This document shows positions 50,664 through 59,324 of a stretch of 64,000 nucleotides of DNA, piece by piece. The stretch is from contig CP048620.1 of assembly GCA_015698305.1 (NCBI GenBank), positions 1,514,557 through 1,578,556 on the forward strand, written 5' to 3'. Each line of letters begins with the position of its first letter. The first letter of the stretch is position 1. Both the position numbers and the translations under genes were made by a program. A model generated the notes under the pieces. The model was not told the origin of the DNA, searched no databases, and worked only from the letters and a program-made list of their open reading frames with translations. The stretch comes from Candidatus Nitrohelix vancouverensis (lineage in GTDB: Bacteria; Nitrospinota; Nitrospinia; Nitrospinales; VA-1).

Positions 50664-51467
50664 TCAACCGCCCAGTTTTTTAGACCACTTTCGGAAAAAT
50701 TTTTGAACCTTGATTTGAACGGGACTTTCCGCCTGCTCGCCGGGTCGTTCGCGAAACAGGGTCGAATGCCGGTTCTCATCCGGCGCTTGTTCGAGTCCGT
50801 TGCTGTAATAATACAGCGCCAGCGACTTGCGGCTCCGGTCCTCCGGGCATTGCAAGGGGTCCGGGTGACCGTGATAAGAGCTTTCGGTGGTCGAAAATAA
50901 AACGGCGCGATTGAAGACAGGCAGATAGCGTTTTTCACAACGCGCCATGTCGGGACTCCACAATTCGATGTGGCCGCCGTATTCTTCCTTCCAGTCCTTG
51001 TTGAGATAGAGCAGGAGGTTGAGTCGGCGGTCCAGTCCAAAGCGTTCGTGCTTGTTGAAATCGACATGCACGCCAAGTTTGCCGCCGCGATAGATATTGT
51101 GTTGTCCGCCGCCGCGCAGGCTTGGGTCGGCGATCAGATTCTGGATTCCGGTCAGTTGTTCGAGGAAGCTTAGAAAGGTGGCGGAATTCAGGGTGTAGAG
51201 CACGTGGCGCGTTAAGGCGCTCATGTGGTTTTCGTTTTCGTTGGCTTGTTTTTTCTGCCTGGAATCATAATACTCTTTCCACGGGATTGCGTTCTCGCCG
51301 GGGAATTCGCTCAATAATTGTTCAGCAATGTCTTCATCCAGAAAATCGTCGATAGCGATGTGCGGGAAAGGAGTCGCCTGCGCGTAGGTTTGGGCGGCTT
51401 GCGGAAGCAGGCCCAACAGTTTTTCCATCGGGACCAGCGCTTTGTCGAGTTTGAACGGGGAATTCAT
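50664..51467 (-). CDS. 2OG-Fe(II) oxygenase, prolyl-hydroxylase-like
   Basis: This 267-aa protein has the jelly-roll iron site H134-x-D136 (LGVHVDFNKH), a probable distal His at 199 (SSYHGHPDPL) and Arg213 (RSRKSLALYYYS) for 2-oxoglutarate. The N-terminal PFPHIAIDDFLDEDIAEQLL segment and GGHIELW strand place it in the prolyl-4-hydroxylase-like group. Such enzymes hydroxylate peptides, amino acids or sugars using O2 and 2-oxoglutarate. Its place among glycosyltransferases and a CapF-like pair suggests action on a glycan precursor, but this is inference. Confidence 0.85.
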   Translation of the reverse strand: MNSPFKLDKALVPMEKLLGLLPQAAQTYAQATPFPHIAIDDFLDEDIAEQLLSEFPGENAIPWKEYYDSRQKKQANENENHMSALTRHVLYTLNSATFLSFLEQLTGIQNLIADPSLRGGGQHNIYRGGKLGVHVDFNKHERFGLDRRLNLLLYLNKDWKEEYGGHIELWSPDMARCEKRYLPVFNRAVLFSTTESSYHGHPDPLQCPEDRSRKSLALYYYSNGLEQAPDENRHSTLFRERPGEQAESPVQIKVQKFFRKWSKKLGG

Positions 51468-51585
51468 AGGGGCTTGCGTTCTGTATGCGTTTTCAACAGA
51501 TGTATTAATAACTTAAAGAAAGCCCGGAAGCAAAATAAATGCCCGCGCGGTGTCAGAGCATGGGTTGAATCGTTGCGCGTTGGGT

Positions 51586-51990
51586 TTACTTTAAAATTTC
51601 CTGATAGAAGGTGTCGGGGTCTTCCGGGTCAAAGACTTCGTTGGAATACACGATCAGGGCCATGTCGGTGTCCCCCGTGTTTTTGATCGCATGCACCACG
51701 CCGGGCAGTATCTTCACGGTTTTGAGGTGGTCCGCGCCCATGACGACGCGCTCCTCTTCTCCCGTTTCCAGATCGTGCAGGAGCAGTTCGCCGACTCCGG
51801 TCGGCACGCAGAACCATTCGACCTTTCGGGTGTGATAGTGATTGCCGCGCACTTTTCCCGGATAGGCGACGGACACGTGAATCTGCCCGAAGGACGCGGG
51901 CGCTTCCAGATCGTCCGCGCCGAGCGCCTCGATCAACCAGCCGCGATGATCGGATTTTTTATCGAGATCACTGATTTTATATTTTTTCAT
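51586..51990 (-). CDS. CapF C-terminal-like/WxcM cupin protein
   Basis: This 134-aa cupin has RGNHYHTRKVEWFCVP (metal-binding His pair), ILPGVVHAIKNTGDTDMALIVYSNEVFDPEDPDTF. The layout GNHYH, later PGVVHAIKNTGDTDM, then NExxDPxxPDT closely follows the C-terminal domain of CapF, a bifunctional capsule enzyme whose cupin domain epimerises the sugar before reduction. Here the cupin is a separate gene whose ATG overlaps the upstream SDR stop. Alternatively it is a WxcM/FdtA-type sugar ketoisomerase. Confidence 0.75.
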   Translation of the reverse strand: MKKYKISDLDKKSDHRGWLIEALGADDLEAPASFGQIHVSVAYPGKVRGNHYHTRKVEWFCVPTGVGELLLHDLETGEEERVVMGADHLKTVKILPGVVHAIKNTGDTDMALIVYSNEVFDPEDPDTFYQEILK

Positions 51991-52886
51991 TTCTTTTGCC
52001 GTTCGGAAAACCAGTCCAGAGTTTGGCGGATGCCCTCATTCAACGCGACCTTCGGCTTCCATTGGAAGCGTTTGCTGAATCGGGTGACGTCGCACCCGTA
52101 AGACAGTCCGCCAGACTTTTTCGTGTCGCGTTCGACACTCAGTCCGGGAACCTGCCGTTTGATTTGCGCCGCAATCTGATTCAGGGAAATCATCGTTCCG
52201 CTACCGACATTATAAATCCTTGCGCCGCGTTTTGCAGGAACTTTTCCGGCTTGAATCAGGGCGCGAATCGCATCGTCGATATAAAGGAAGTTTCTCGATT
52301 GCTCGCCGTCGCCATGAATACAGACCGCTTCGCCGCGAATTGCGCGGTCGCAGAAGGTGGCGATGGTCGAGTTGTAATCGGGGCGACAGCCGGGACCGTA
52401 GATGTTTGTGAAACGAAGGATCGTGTGATCCAACCCGGAGGCATGGAGAATGTCTTCTGCGGCTTTCTTGCAGACGCCGTAGAGCGTTTCGGGCCGCGTC
52501 GCCTGGGATTCGCGGATTTTGAAATTGTCGCCAGTGATTGCGTAGACCAGCGCCGAGGACATGAAAATGACGCGCGGTCGCGGCTCGGGTAGAGACTGGA
52601 GCGCTTCGACCAGATGGCTCATGTAGAGGACGTTGCCCTCGATGATTTCTTTCGAGCTTGCGCGATTGACGCCGCCCAGATGGTAAATCAAATCAAGATT
52701 CGTCGCGAATTTGCGCAGAACGGCGACTCCGGGAACGGATTTTCCATTTGCTCTGTTGAGGGGTGAAATCTCCCCAGATCGGCTCGCCCGTAGCGCGTTC
52801 GTTAAATGAGAGCCAATGAAGCCGGAGGCGCCGGTGACGCCAATGGCGGGAGTTGATTTTTGATCTGGGGTTTTGCGCATTATCAC
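51987..52886 (-). CDS. NAD-dependent epimerase/dehydratase (CapF N-terminal-like)
   Basis: This 299-aa extended SDR has GVTGASGFIGSHL for NAD(P) binding, MSSALVYA, and the catalytic Tyr-x3-Lys in LYGVCKKAAED. The segments YHLGGVNR and RPDYNSTIATFCDRA match CapF-type reductase domains (HLAGVNR and PNYNSVIATFC there). Together with the coupled cupin gene it forms what looks like CapF split in two. It may act in synthesis of a deoxy amino sugar such as a fucosamine. The start is GTG at 52886, or ATG at 52880; no clear ribosome-binding site decides. Confidence 0.8.
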   Translation of the reverse strand: MIMRKTPDQKSTPAIGVTGASGFIGSHLTNALRASRSGEISPLNRANGKSVPGVAVLRKFATNLDLIYHLGGVNRASSKEIIEGNVLYMSHLVEALQSLPEPRPRVIFMSSALVYAITGDNFKIRESQATRPETLYGVCKKAAEDILHASGLDHTILRFTNIYGPGCRPDYNSTIATFCDRAIRGEAVCIHGDGEQSRNFLYIDDAIRALIQAGKVPAKRGARIYNVGSGTMISLNQIAAQIKRQVPGLSVERDTKKSGGLSYGCDVTRFSKRFQWKPKVALNEGIRQTLDWFSERQKK

Positions 52887-53064
52887 CAGGAGCTAGGAGG
52901 CTTTTCTCTAGGACTATTAATACGGACAGGGACTGAATTTGCAACGGATTTTTTTGTGCGTTCGGGCGGCAGAGCTTGCATCTTTCTTTCTCGTCCTTCC
53001 TTTGCTAGTCTTTGTCGAGTTTGAGATCAATCGCTCCGGAATTTTTTTAAAGGTCTTCATTGTT

Positions 53065-54174
53065 ATGAAATTTATTTTATCCCTTGTCGCGAGCTTGTTC
53101 TGCGTTGCTGTCGCCACGGCTCAGGAGGCGACCCCGTTTCAGGAGGCGCGTCCGGGCTACGAGTATCAGTTTCCAAGAGATTTCGGATCGCACGACGCCT
53201 TTCGCGTTGAGTGGTGGTACTACACGGGTAATCTGAAGGCTGTGGAAGACGGCAGGGACTTTGGTTATCAACTGACTTTTTTTCGCGTTGGACTCGACCC
53301 GGAAGAAAAGATTCCCAATCCATCACGCTGGACGCCGCGGCAGATTTATTTTTCGCATTTTACCGTGACCGACGTTGCCGGAGAAAAATTCTATTTTTTT
53401 GAAAAAATCAATCGGGCGGGATTGGGCACGGCGGGAGCGGAGGCAGGGCGCATGCAGGTCTGGAACGACGACTGGACGCTGGAGGGCGACGCAAGCGAGC
53501 ATCATTTCAAGGCCCGTCAGAACGGGGTCGGGCTGGAATTGAAACTGAAGCCTTCCAAACCCCTTGTGTTTCATGGCGCCGAAGGGATCAGCCGCAAGGG
53601 TGAGGAAGAAGGCAACGCCTCGCATTATTTTTCTTACACGCGCATGGCTAGCGAGGGCGTGTTGGAGTTGAACGGAAAGACTTATCGGGTTGAGGGCACG
53701 AGCTGGATGGACCGCGAATTTTCCAGCAATCAGTTGAACGACGCCCTCGAAGGCTGGGACTGGTTTTCGCTCAAACTGAATAACGATTACGAAGTCATGT
53801 TGTATCAGTTGCGCAAGAAAGGCGGCGGGGTCGACGCCTTTTCAAGCGGCACTTTGATTGCTCCCGACGGCTCATGGGAACATCTGCGACTCGAGCAGTT
53901 CACGGTCAAAGCGCGCGACCAATGGACCAGTCCGGAAACCGGAGCGGCGTATCCCTCTGGCTGGGAGATTGCGATTCCCGATCACAAGATTCAGTTGCGC
54001 GTTGAGCCGGACCTGCGGAAGCAGGAATTGTATCGTTTGCGTTCGATCGATTCTTCTTATTGGGAAGGAAGCGTTTCCGTACAAGGGCGGCAAGGCGGCG
54101 AGTCTGTCGACGGCAAGGGCTATGTGGAGCTGGTGGGCTACGAAAAACCGCTCAAACAGGAATTGCCTGAGTGA
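53065..54174 (+). CDS. Secreted CrtC/AttH-type lipocalin-like protein
   Basis: This 369-aa protein starts with a signal peptide (MKFILSLVASLFCVAVATAQ), which selects the start at 53065 with AAAGG upstream over the longer frame from 52939. The mature part has the CrtC/AttH family marks VEWWYYTGNL, FGYQLTFFRVGL, SWMDREFSS and GWDWFSLKLNN. The fold is two lipocalin-like barrels. CrtC is carotenoid 1,2-hydratase; AttH-like relatives are exported and of uncertain function. No carotenoid gene is nearby, so a carotenoid role is unproven. It stands alone and is convergent with the DDAH gene. Confidence 0.85.
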   Translation: MKFILSLVASLFCVAVATAQEATPFQEARPGYEYQFPRDFGSHDAFRVEWWYYTGNLKAVEDGRDFGYQLTFFRVGLDPEEKIPNPSRWTPRQIYFSHFTVTDVAGEKFYFFEKINRAGLGTAGAEAGRMQVWNDDWTLEGDASEHHFKARQNGVGLELKLKPSKPLVFHGAEGISRKGEEEGNASHYFSYTRMASEGVLELNGKTYRVEGTSWMDREFSSNQLNDALEGWDWFSLKLNNDYEVMLYQLRKKGGGVDAFSSGTLIAPDGSWEHLRLEQFTVKARDQWTSPETGAAYPSGWEIAIPDHKIQLRVEPDLRKQELYRLRSIDSSYWEGSVSVQGRQGGESVDGKGYVELVGYEKPLKQELPE

Positions 54175-54179
54175 TTTTT

Positions 54180-54947
54180 TCAATCCGGGACGATGATCGA
54201 AAGGCAGGTCAGGCCGCCGTCGGCCTTTTCAAATTCGCTCATCTCCAGTTCGACGATGCGTTGAAACAATCCGCTTTCACGAAGCAGGGCGTGTGTTTCA
54301 GGGAAGCCTGAGGGCATGAGGTAGGCGTCGCCAAGAGCAATTCCGTTCGCCGCGTAGGATTCCTCTTCGCACACTTCGAGCATTTTATAATCTTTAAATT
54401 GTTCTGTGTCCACACCTAGCGGGTCGACTAAGAGCGTGTTGTCCGCCAGGTAGGACGCGGCGCTTTTCAGGTGCAGTCCGCGCAAGACATCGACGCCGAC
54501 GACAGTTTTATTTGTCAGGGCTTGCAGGGCGGGAATCGCTTCGGCGTTGCTTCGTTTCGATTGCCCAACGAAGATATGCCGATCGGTTGCCAGCGCATCG
54601 CCGCCATCCAGCCAGACCGTTTCGGGAGGAAACTTTACAGCGAGCAAGTCTTCCAATTGATTCAGCAAAGAAGGCGCTTCCGGTTGTCGGGTTGGCTCGC
54701 GCATCGGACAGGCCAGCGCAACGCCTTTGCAGACCACCGCGACATCCTCGACGAAGGGCTGATCCGGGCAGTCCTCGATATTGGGCGCCTGAACGATGCG
54801 TCCTCCTGCGTTCCGCAAGGCCTCGACATAAGCCTGATGCTGGCTCAGGGCCTTGGGAAAATCGATGGAATCTTTTTTCGCATGGCTGGAGATCGCGCGG
54901 GTGAATGCAGGCGTCGGTTGTCGGACGAACGCGGTGAACGTGCGCAT
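54180..54947 (-). CDS. Dimethylarginine dimethylaminohydrolase (DDAH)
   Basis: This 255-aa amidinotransferase-fold enzyme has FVEDVAVV (Glu67, Asp68 region), VWLDGGDAL (Asp114, Asp117), the catalytic His at 159 in RGLHLKSAASYL, and the nucleophile Cys248 in GGLTCLSIIV. These match DDAH, which hydrolyses N-methylated arginines to citrulline and methylamines. Some bacterial homologues act on arginine or related guanidines. It precedes a GGCT-like gene; 23 bp separate them, so co-transcription is likely. Confidence 0.88.
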   Translation of the reverse strand: MRTFTAFVRQPTPAFTRAISSHAKKDSIDFPKALSQHQAYVEALRNAGGRIVQAPNIEDCPDQPFVEDVAVVCKGVALACPMREPTRQPEAPSLLNQLEDLLAVKFPPETVWLDGGDALATDRHIFVGQSKRSNAEAIPALQALTNKTVVGVDVLRGLHLKSAASYLADNTLLVDPLGVDTEQFKDYKMLEVCEEESYAANGIALGDAYLMPSGFPETHALLRESGLFQRIVELEMSEFEKADGGLTCLSIIVPD

Positions 54948-54970
54948 GGCCTTCCCCTCTCAGAGCCTCG

Positions 54971-55444
54971 TCAGTCGATGGTTCTGGTTCCCATCAATCG
55001 GGAAAAATAAAGCATGCTCATGGTCTTCCGCGCTCCCCTCAGAATTTTCATTGTCGCCTTGTCGGGTTTCAAGCCCGCCTTGACCCGTTCGGGCTGGGCG
55101 AAATACACGATGCCGTTGACGGTGATGAAATCGTGCCGGTTGATGCGCATCACTTTGCGCGTGTATTCCTTTGGATATTCATAATACTCGTCCAGCTTGG
55201 GCACGTATTTTTCATCCATCTCGTATAAAATGCCCTCCATCATTCCGGCATTCGTGGGAGTCGGCTCGATGTTCACCACGCCCAGGCCTTCCGGCGCATT
55301 GGGGTCGGATGGAAGTTTGTTGAACACCACCCGATAGGCGGACAGGGTCACGTTTGTTTTGGAGTTGTATTCGAATCCCTGTTCTTTGAAATAGGTCTCG
55401 TTTACCATCTCTCCGTAAGCAAAAAAATTGATAAAATCGGGCAT
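54971..55444 (-). CDS. Gamma-glutamylcyclotransferase-like protein
   Basis: This 157-aa protein resembles the GGCT/AIG2 fold: INFFAYGEMVNETYF near the start (YGS motif altered to YGE), SAYRVVFNK, MMEGILYEMDEKYVPKLDEYYEYPKEYTRK, and a late VYFAQP strand. In active GGCT enzymes a Glu in the LDxxEGxP region is catalytic; here the region reads LDEYYEYPKEY with the Glu shifted by one, so activity is uncertain. A gene of the same strand (DDAH) follows by 23 bp. Confidence 0.7.
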   Translation of the reverse strand: MPDFINFFAYGEMVNETYFKEQGFEYNSKTNVTLSAYRVVFNKLPSDPNAPEGLGVVNIEPTPTNAGMMEGILYEMDEKYVPKLDEYYEYPKEYTRKVMRINRHDFITVNGIVYFAQPERVKAGLKPDKATMKILRGARKTMSMLYFSRLMGTRTID

Positions 55445-55644
55445 TTAATTCTCCAGTCAAGCCGTTGTTTTCGTCAGACTATCACTATGATTTCAGACGT
55501 AAACTAAAAGAGTTGTGGTCAGTAATCGGTTATGATAGCATGAAACGACCTTCCAATAACAGCGGCCTTCTGTTGATGCAATATTTTGAACTTGGTTGAG
55601 ATATCCGGCATCTAATACAAACTGTTATTTTCTTCTGATGACTC

Positions 55645-55673
55645 CCCTTTCTGGCGAAACTGCCAATAAAGGG
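55645..55673 (+). other. Hairpin in thioredoxin leader
   Basis: CCCTTT (55645-55650) pairs with AAAGGG (55668-55673), and inner TGGC pairs with GCCA around GAAACT, giving a two-part stem 33 bp upstream of the thioredoxin ATG. An A/T-rich stretch follows. It could be a leader structure or the end of an upstream transcript. Confidence 0.4.
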
Positions 55674-55706
55674 CCGTTTAATAATTAATTTTTAAGGAGT
55701 GGATTT

Positions 55707-56039
55707 ATGGCAGCCGAGAATGTTGTCCCTGTAACTGACAGTGATTTTGGATCTTCCGTTTTGAACGGTGATAAACCCGCGATGGTCGATTTCTGGGCCG
55801 ATTGGTGTCAGCCTTGCAAAATGCTGGCTCCCACGGTTGAGGAGCTTGCAGGCGAGTACGAAGGTAGCGTGATGGTGGGAAAAGTCAACGTTGACGACAA
55901 CCCTTCAACGGCGACGACCTATGGCATTCGAGGGATTCCGACCTTGCTGTTTTTCAAGGGCGGTCAAGTGGTCCATCAACTGGTGGGCGTTAAATCCAAA
56001 GCGGAAATCAAAAAGGTGATCGACGAATACCTGGTTTGA
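55707..56039 (+). CDS. trxA: Thioredoxin
   Basis: This 110-aa thioredoxin has active site WCQPCK (Cys34, Cys37) within FWADWCQPCKMLAP, and the cis-Pro segment RGIPTLLFFKGG. The size and fold are standard for TrxA-type cytosolic disulfide reductases. The dipeptide between the cysteines is Gln-Pro rather than the usual Gly-Pro, which may alter redox potential. A strong AAGGAG precedes the ATG. It is the only gene of its strand in this stretch, with a hairpin in its leader and a GC-rich hairpin after its stop. Confidence 0.95.
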   Translation: MAAENVVPVTDSDFGSSVLNGDKPAMVDFWADWCQPCKMLAPTVEELAGEYEGSVMVGKVNVDDNPSTATTYGIRGIPTLLFFKGGQVVHQLVGVKSKAEIKKVIDEYLV

Positions 56040-56056
56040 TCCGGATTGTGTTATCG

Positions 56057-56084
56057 GGCCGCCCAGCCAATTGTGGGGGCGGCC
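56057..56084. terminator. GC-rich hairpin between trxA and bioB
   Basis: GGCCGCCC (56057-56064) and GGGCGGCC (56077-56084) form a perfect 8-bp stem with a 12-base loop, placed between the convergent trxA and bioB stops. No T-run follows closely on either strand, so it would be an imperfect terminator or a mere transcript end structure. Confidence 0.4.
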
Positions 56085-56109
56085 GGTTACGCCCGGAGGC
56101 CCGGTCGTT

Positions 56110-57114
56110 TTATTCCGCGGCTGTCGTCGTTTCGAAAACCGGGCGCAGTCCCAGCGCTTCGATCATTTCAATATCACGTTTCGGGTCCTGGCCTTTGGTG
56201 GTCAGGTAATTGCCTCCGAGAATTCCGTTGGCCCCGGCGCTGAACAAGCGTTCCTGTCCTTCCGTAAAAATTTCTTCCCGACCGCCGCAGACAAACAAAT
56301 CAATTTGAGGAAGCGTCAGACGCAGTAACGCGATGGTGCGAAGCGCTTCGATCGCGGGCATGAGTCCCTGATTTTCCAGATCCGTTCCCTCAATGGGTTT
56401 GAGGAAATTGACGGGGAGCGATTGCGTTTCCAGAGCTTTGATATCAAAAGCCAGCTCGACGCGCTGAGCGAAACTTTCCCCCATTCCAAAGATGCCGCCG
56501 ACGCAGACATGCAGGCCCGCTTCCTTGGCGTTTTTCACGGCGCTGACTTCGTCTTCATAGCTGTGCGTGGTGACGATGTTTTCGAAATGACTGGCGGCGG
56601 TTTCGAGATTGTGGTGGCATCGGTCAAGACCGGCGGCTTTCAAATCCTTCATATCCTCCAGGCTCATCAGGCCGAGCGAGCAACAGACTTCAAGCCGGGT
56701 TTCGGCTTTGATGCGCTTGATGGCTTCTTTCACACGATCCAGTTCTTCGCGGTTATCGAGAGAGGTCCCGGCGGTGACGATTGAAAATTCGTTGGAGCCG
56801 AAGGCTTCCGCTTCTTTAGCGGCGGCGACGATGGCGTCGACGTCGAGCAGTCCGTATTCAGGACTTTCCGTTTCGAAACGGCTCGACTGGGCGCAGAAGG
56901 AGCAATCTTCCTGACAGCGTCCTGATTTGGCGTTGACGATAGAGCAGATTTTGACTTCGTCGCCCTTGAACTTGTCGCGGATTTTGTCCACGCCGACAAA
57001 CAGGTATTCCAGTTCTTCGTGAGAAAAGGATTCCAGCGCCAGCGCCTGATCGCGGCTGATGCCTTGGCCTTGCAAACCGTTTTCAACCAGTGAATCTATA
57101 TATTCTTTTCGCAT
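56110..57114 (-). CDS. bioB: Biotin synthase BioB
   Basis: This 334-aa radical SAM enzyme inserts sulfur into dethiobiotin in the last step of biotin synthesis. It has the cluster motif SGRCQEDCSFC (Cys67, Cys71, Cys74), the YGLLDVDAIVAAAKEAEAFG segment, and CCSLGLMS and HHNLETA further on, which are BioB hallmarks. I start at ATG 57114 (MRKEYIDSLVENGLQG), the normal N-terminus; the longer frame to 57183 adds unrelated residues. No other bio gene is adjacent. Confidence 0.96.
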   Translation of the reverse strand: MRKEYIDSLVENGLQGQGISRDQALALESFSHEELEYLFVGVDKIRDKFKGDEVKICSIVNAKSGRCQEDCSFCAQSSRFETESPEYGLLDVDAIVAAAKEAEAFGSNEFSIVTAGTSLDNREELDRVKEAIKRIKAETRLEVCCSLGLMSLEDMKDLKAAGLDRCHHNLETAASHFENIVTTHSYEDEVSAVKNAKEAGLHVCVGGIFGMGESFAQRVELAFDIKALETQSLPVNFLKPIEGTDLENQGLMPAIEALRTIALLRLTLPQIDLFVCGGREEIFTEGQERLFSAGANGILGGNYLTTKGQDPKRDIEMIEALGLRPVFETTTAAE

Positions 57115-57242
57115 AGTGAAAATGCTCTTGATGTAATGGGTTATTAGAATGCAACATCCTACCATGAAGGCCTTTGCGGTCAAACCACAAGCTGTAAAAA
57201 AACGTCAGGCCATTTTGGACGGGTTTTTTAATAAATCCAGTT

Positions 57243-59324
57243 CTATTCATAGCTCAGTTGAGAGCGCAATTCCTCAATCGTGTGCGTCGGGGCCAGGCAG
57301 GCGCCCTGACGACAAACGTAGAAGGTCGCTTTTCCGCCCACCAGTTGTTTGCCTGCCAGAAGAGGGATCGATTTTGCGATTTGAGCGACTTCGTCTTCGT
57401 AGGCAAAAGCGAACACGGCGTTGGGGAAAAACTCCTGACGAATGCAGGACCGCAATTTCTCCGTTTCCGGGTCCTTGCGTTTTCCTATCAACACGACTTC
57501 CTTGAGGCCGCCGAGGTAGAGGTGCATGGCCTGGAGCATGAACGAGGAGTTGAGTCCGTATTCCATCAAGTCTTCGTGAAAGGAACAGAAGATTTTTTCC
57601 GCGCGCGCTGAAAATTCGGGATCGCCGAGATAGGCGGATAATTTCAAGCAGGCCAGCGCGGCGTTGCTGTTGCCCGAAGGCTCGACGCCGTCGTAACCTG
57701 AAACCTGCCGGACGATGAGTTTTTCCGCGTCGCTGGCGGTTTCGTAATAAGCTCCGTCGGATTTGAATTTTTCTTCCACCGTATCCATCAGTTGTTTGGC
57801 GCGCAGGATCAGGCTGGGATCGTACTGCGCTTCGTAAAGGTCCAGACAGGCGGAGGCGATGGAGGTGTAATCAAACAGGTATCCGTCGTACAGGGCCTGG
57901 CCATCGCGATAGCGGCGGAGCAGTTTGCCTTCCGGCGTCAGAAGATGTTCGAAGATGAAATCGAGCGCCTTGCGGGCTTTGTTGACGCGATCGTCGTCGC
58001 CGAGAATTCGCCCGGCTCGGGCCATGGCGCTGATCATCATGCCGTTCCATGAGGTCAGAACCTTGTCGTCGAGGAGCGGGCGAATGCGCTTGCTACGCGC
58101 CTCCATCAAAATCGTTCGCGTGCGCTCCAGTTCCTGGATCACCGTTTCTTCTGGGTAAGACAACTTCTTCGCCAGTTCGGGGACGCTACGCAGGACGTGA
58201 AGATTGTTTTTGCCCTCGAAATTTCCCTTTGCGGTGATGTTGTAATAAGGAATCGCGACCGATGCGGTTTGCCGTCCCAGCAATTGTTCGATTTCCTCCA
58301 GCGTCCAGACGTAAAACTTGCCTTCCACGCCTTCGCTGTCGGCGTCTTCAGCGCTGTAAAACGCGCCGTCCGGCGAGGTCATGTCGCGATCAATGTAATG
58401 GAAGAGGTCGTTGGCGTAGTCGGCGAAATCCTTGTCGCCCGTCTTCTGGTAAGTTTCAATGAGAGCAGTGGCGAACAATGCGTTGTCGTAGAGCATTTTT
58501 TCGAAATGCGGGATCATCCAGTGGTAATCGGTACTGTAGCGCGACATTCCGCCGCCGATCTGGTCGTAGATGCCGCCGTTTTTCATGGCGCGCAGGGTGT
58601 TGACCGTCATCTTCAGGCTGGCTTCATGACCGGTTCGATGGTAATGCCGGAGCAGGAGAGACAGCCCCATCGAAGCCGGGAATTTGTTTTGTTGCTGAAA
58701 TTTGAAGCCGTGGTTCAGCGTGTCGTAGTGACGTTCATAAAGTTCAGCGGCCTTGTCCTCTCCTTCAAAGGAAAGCGAATCGAGGGGGCCGCTTCGGGTT
58801 TCGTCTTTGGATGAGTTTTTAATGTAGTCGATCAGGGCCTGTCCCTGCTTGTCCACCTTCTCGTGTTCGTTGTTCCAGATATTGCTGAGGAATTTCAGGA
58901 CGTCGCTGAAAGAGGGCAGGTTGAATTTTTTGACGGGCGGGAAATAGGTTCCGCCGTAAAAGGGAATGCCTTCCGGCGTTACAAACACGTTGAGCGGCCA
59001 GCCGCCCTGTTGTCCCATCGCCTGCACGGCTTTCATGTATACGCCGTCAACGTCCGGGCGTTCCTCTCTGTCGACTTTAACGGCGATGTAATTCGCGTTT
59101 AGTTGTTTAGCCAGTTCCGGGTTCTCGAAGGATTCGCGCTCCATCACATGGCACCAGTGGCAGGTCGCGTAACCGATGCTGACGAGCAGGGGCAGGTTCT
59201 TTTCTTTAGCCTCGCGAAAGGCTTCTTCGCCCCAGGGGCGCCAGTTGACGGGGTTGTGCGCGTGTTGCAACAGGTACGGGCTTTTTTCGTGTATCAGAGC
59301 ATTCGTGTATTCAGGATTCGTCAT
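57243..59324 (-). CDS. YyaL/SPATA20-like DUF255 thioredoxin-domain protein
   Basis: This 693-aa protein opens with [20 protein letters not shown] and a thioredoxin-like domain bearing [16 protein letters not shown], the DUF255 signature. A long alpha/alpha-barrel region, related to glycoside hydrolase-type toroids, follows. The family (YyaL in Bacillus, SPATA20 in animals) is widespread and of unknown biochemical role, with redox chaperone or carbohydrate processing proposed. The start at 59324 gives the family N-terminus (MTNPEYTN); the extra upstream frame is the other strand context of aroA. It overlaps aroA by 14 bp. Confidence 0.92.
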   Translation of the reverse strand: MTNPEYTNALIHEKSPYLLQHAHNPVNWRPWGEEAFREAKEKNLPLLVSIGYATCHWCHVMERESFENPELAKQLNANYIAVKVDREERPDVDGVYMKAVQAMGQQGGWPLNVFVTPEGIPFYGGTYFPPVKKFNLPSFSDVLKFLSNIWNNEHEKVDKQGQALIDYIKNSSKDETRSGPLDSLSFEGEDKAAELYERHYDTLNHGFKFQQQNKFPASMGLSLLLRHYHRTGHEASLKMTVNTLRAMKNGGIYDQIGGGMSRYSTDYHWMIPHFEKMLYDNALFATALIETYQKTGDKDFADYANDLFHYIDRDMTSPDGAFYSAEDADSEGVEGKFYVWTLEEIEQLLGRQTASVAIPYYNITAKGNFEGKNNLHVLRSVPELAKKLSYPEETVIQELERTRTILMEARSKRIRPLLDDKVLTSWNGMMISAMARAGRILGDDDRVNKARKALDFIFEHLLTPEGKLLRRYRDGQALYDGYLFDYTSIASACLDLYEAQYDPSLILRAKQLMDTVEEKFKSDGAYYETASDAEKLIVRQVSGYDGVEPSGNSNAALACLKLSAYLGDPEFSARAEKIFCSFHEDLMEYGLNSSFMLQAMHLYLGGLKEVVLIGKRKDPETEKLRSCIRQEFFPNAVFAFAYEDEVAQIAKSIPLLAGKQLVGGKATFYVCRQGACLAPTHTIEELRSQLSYE

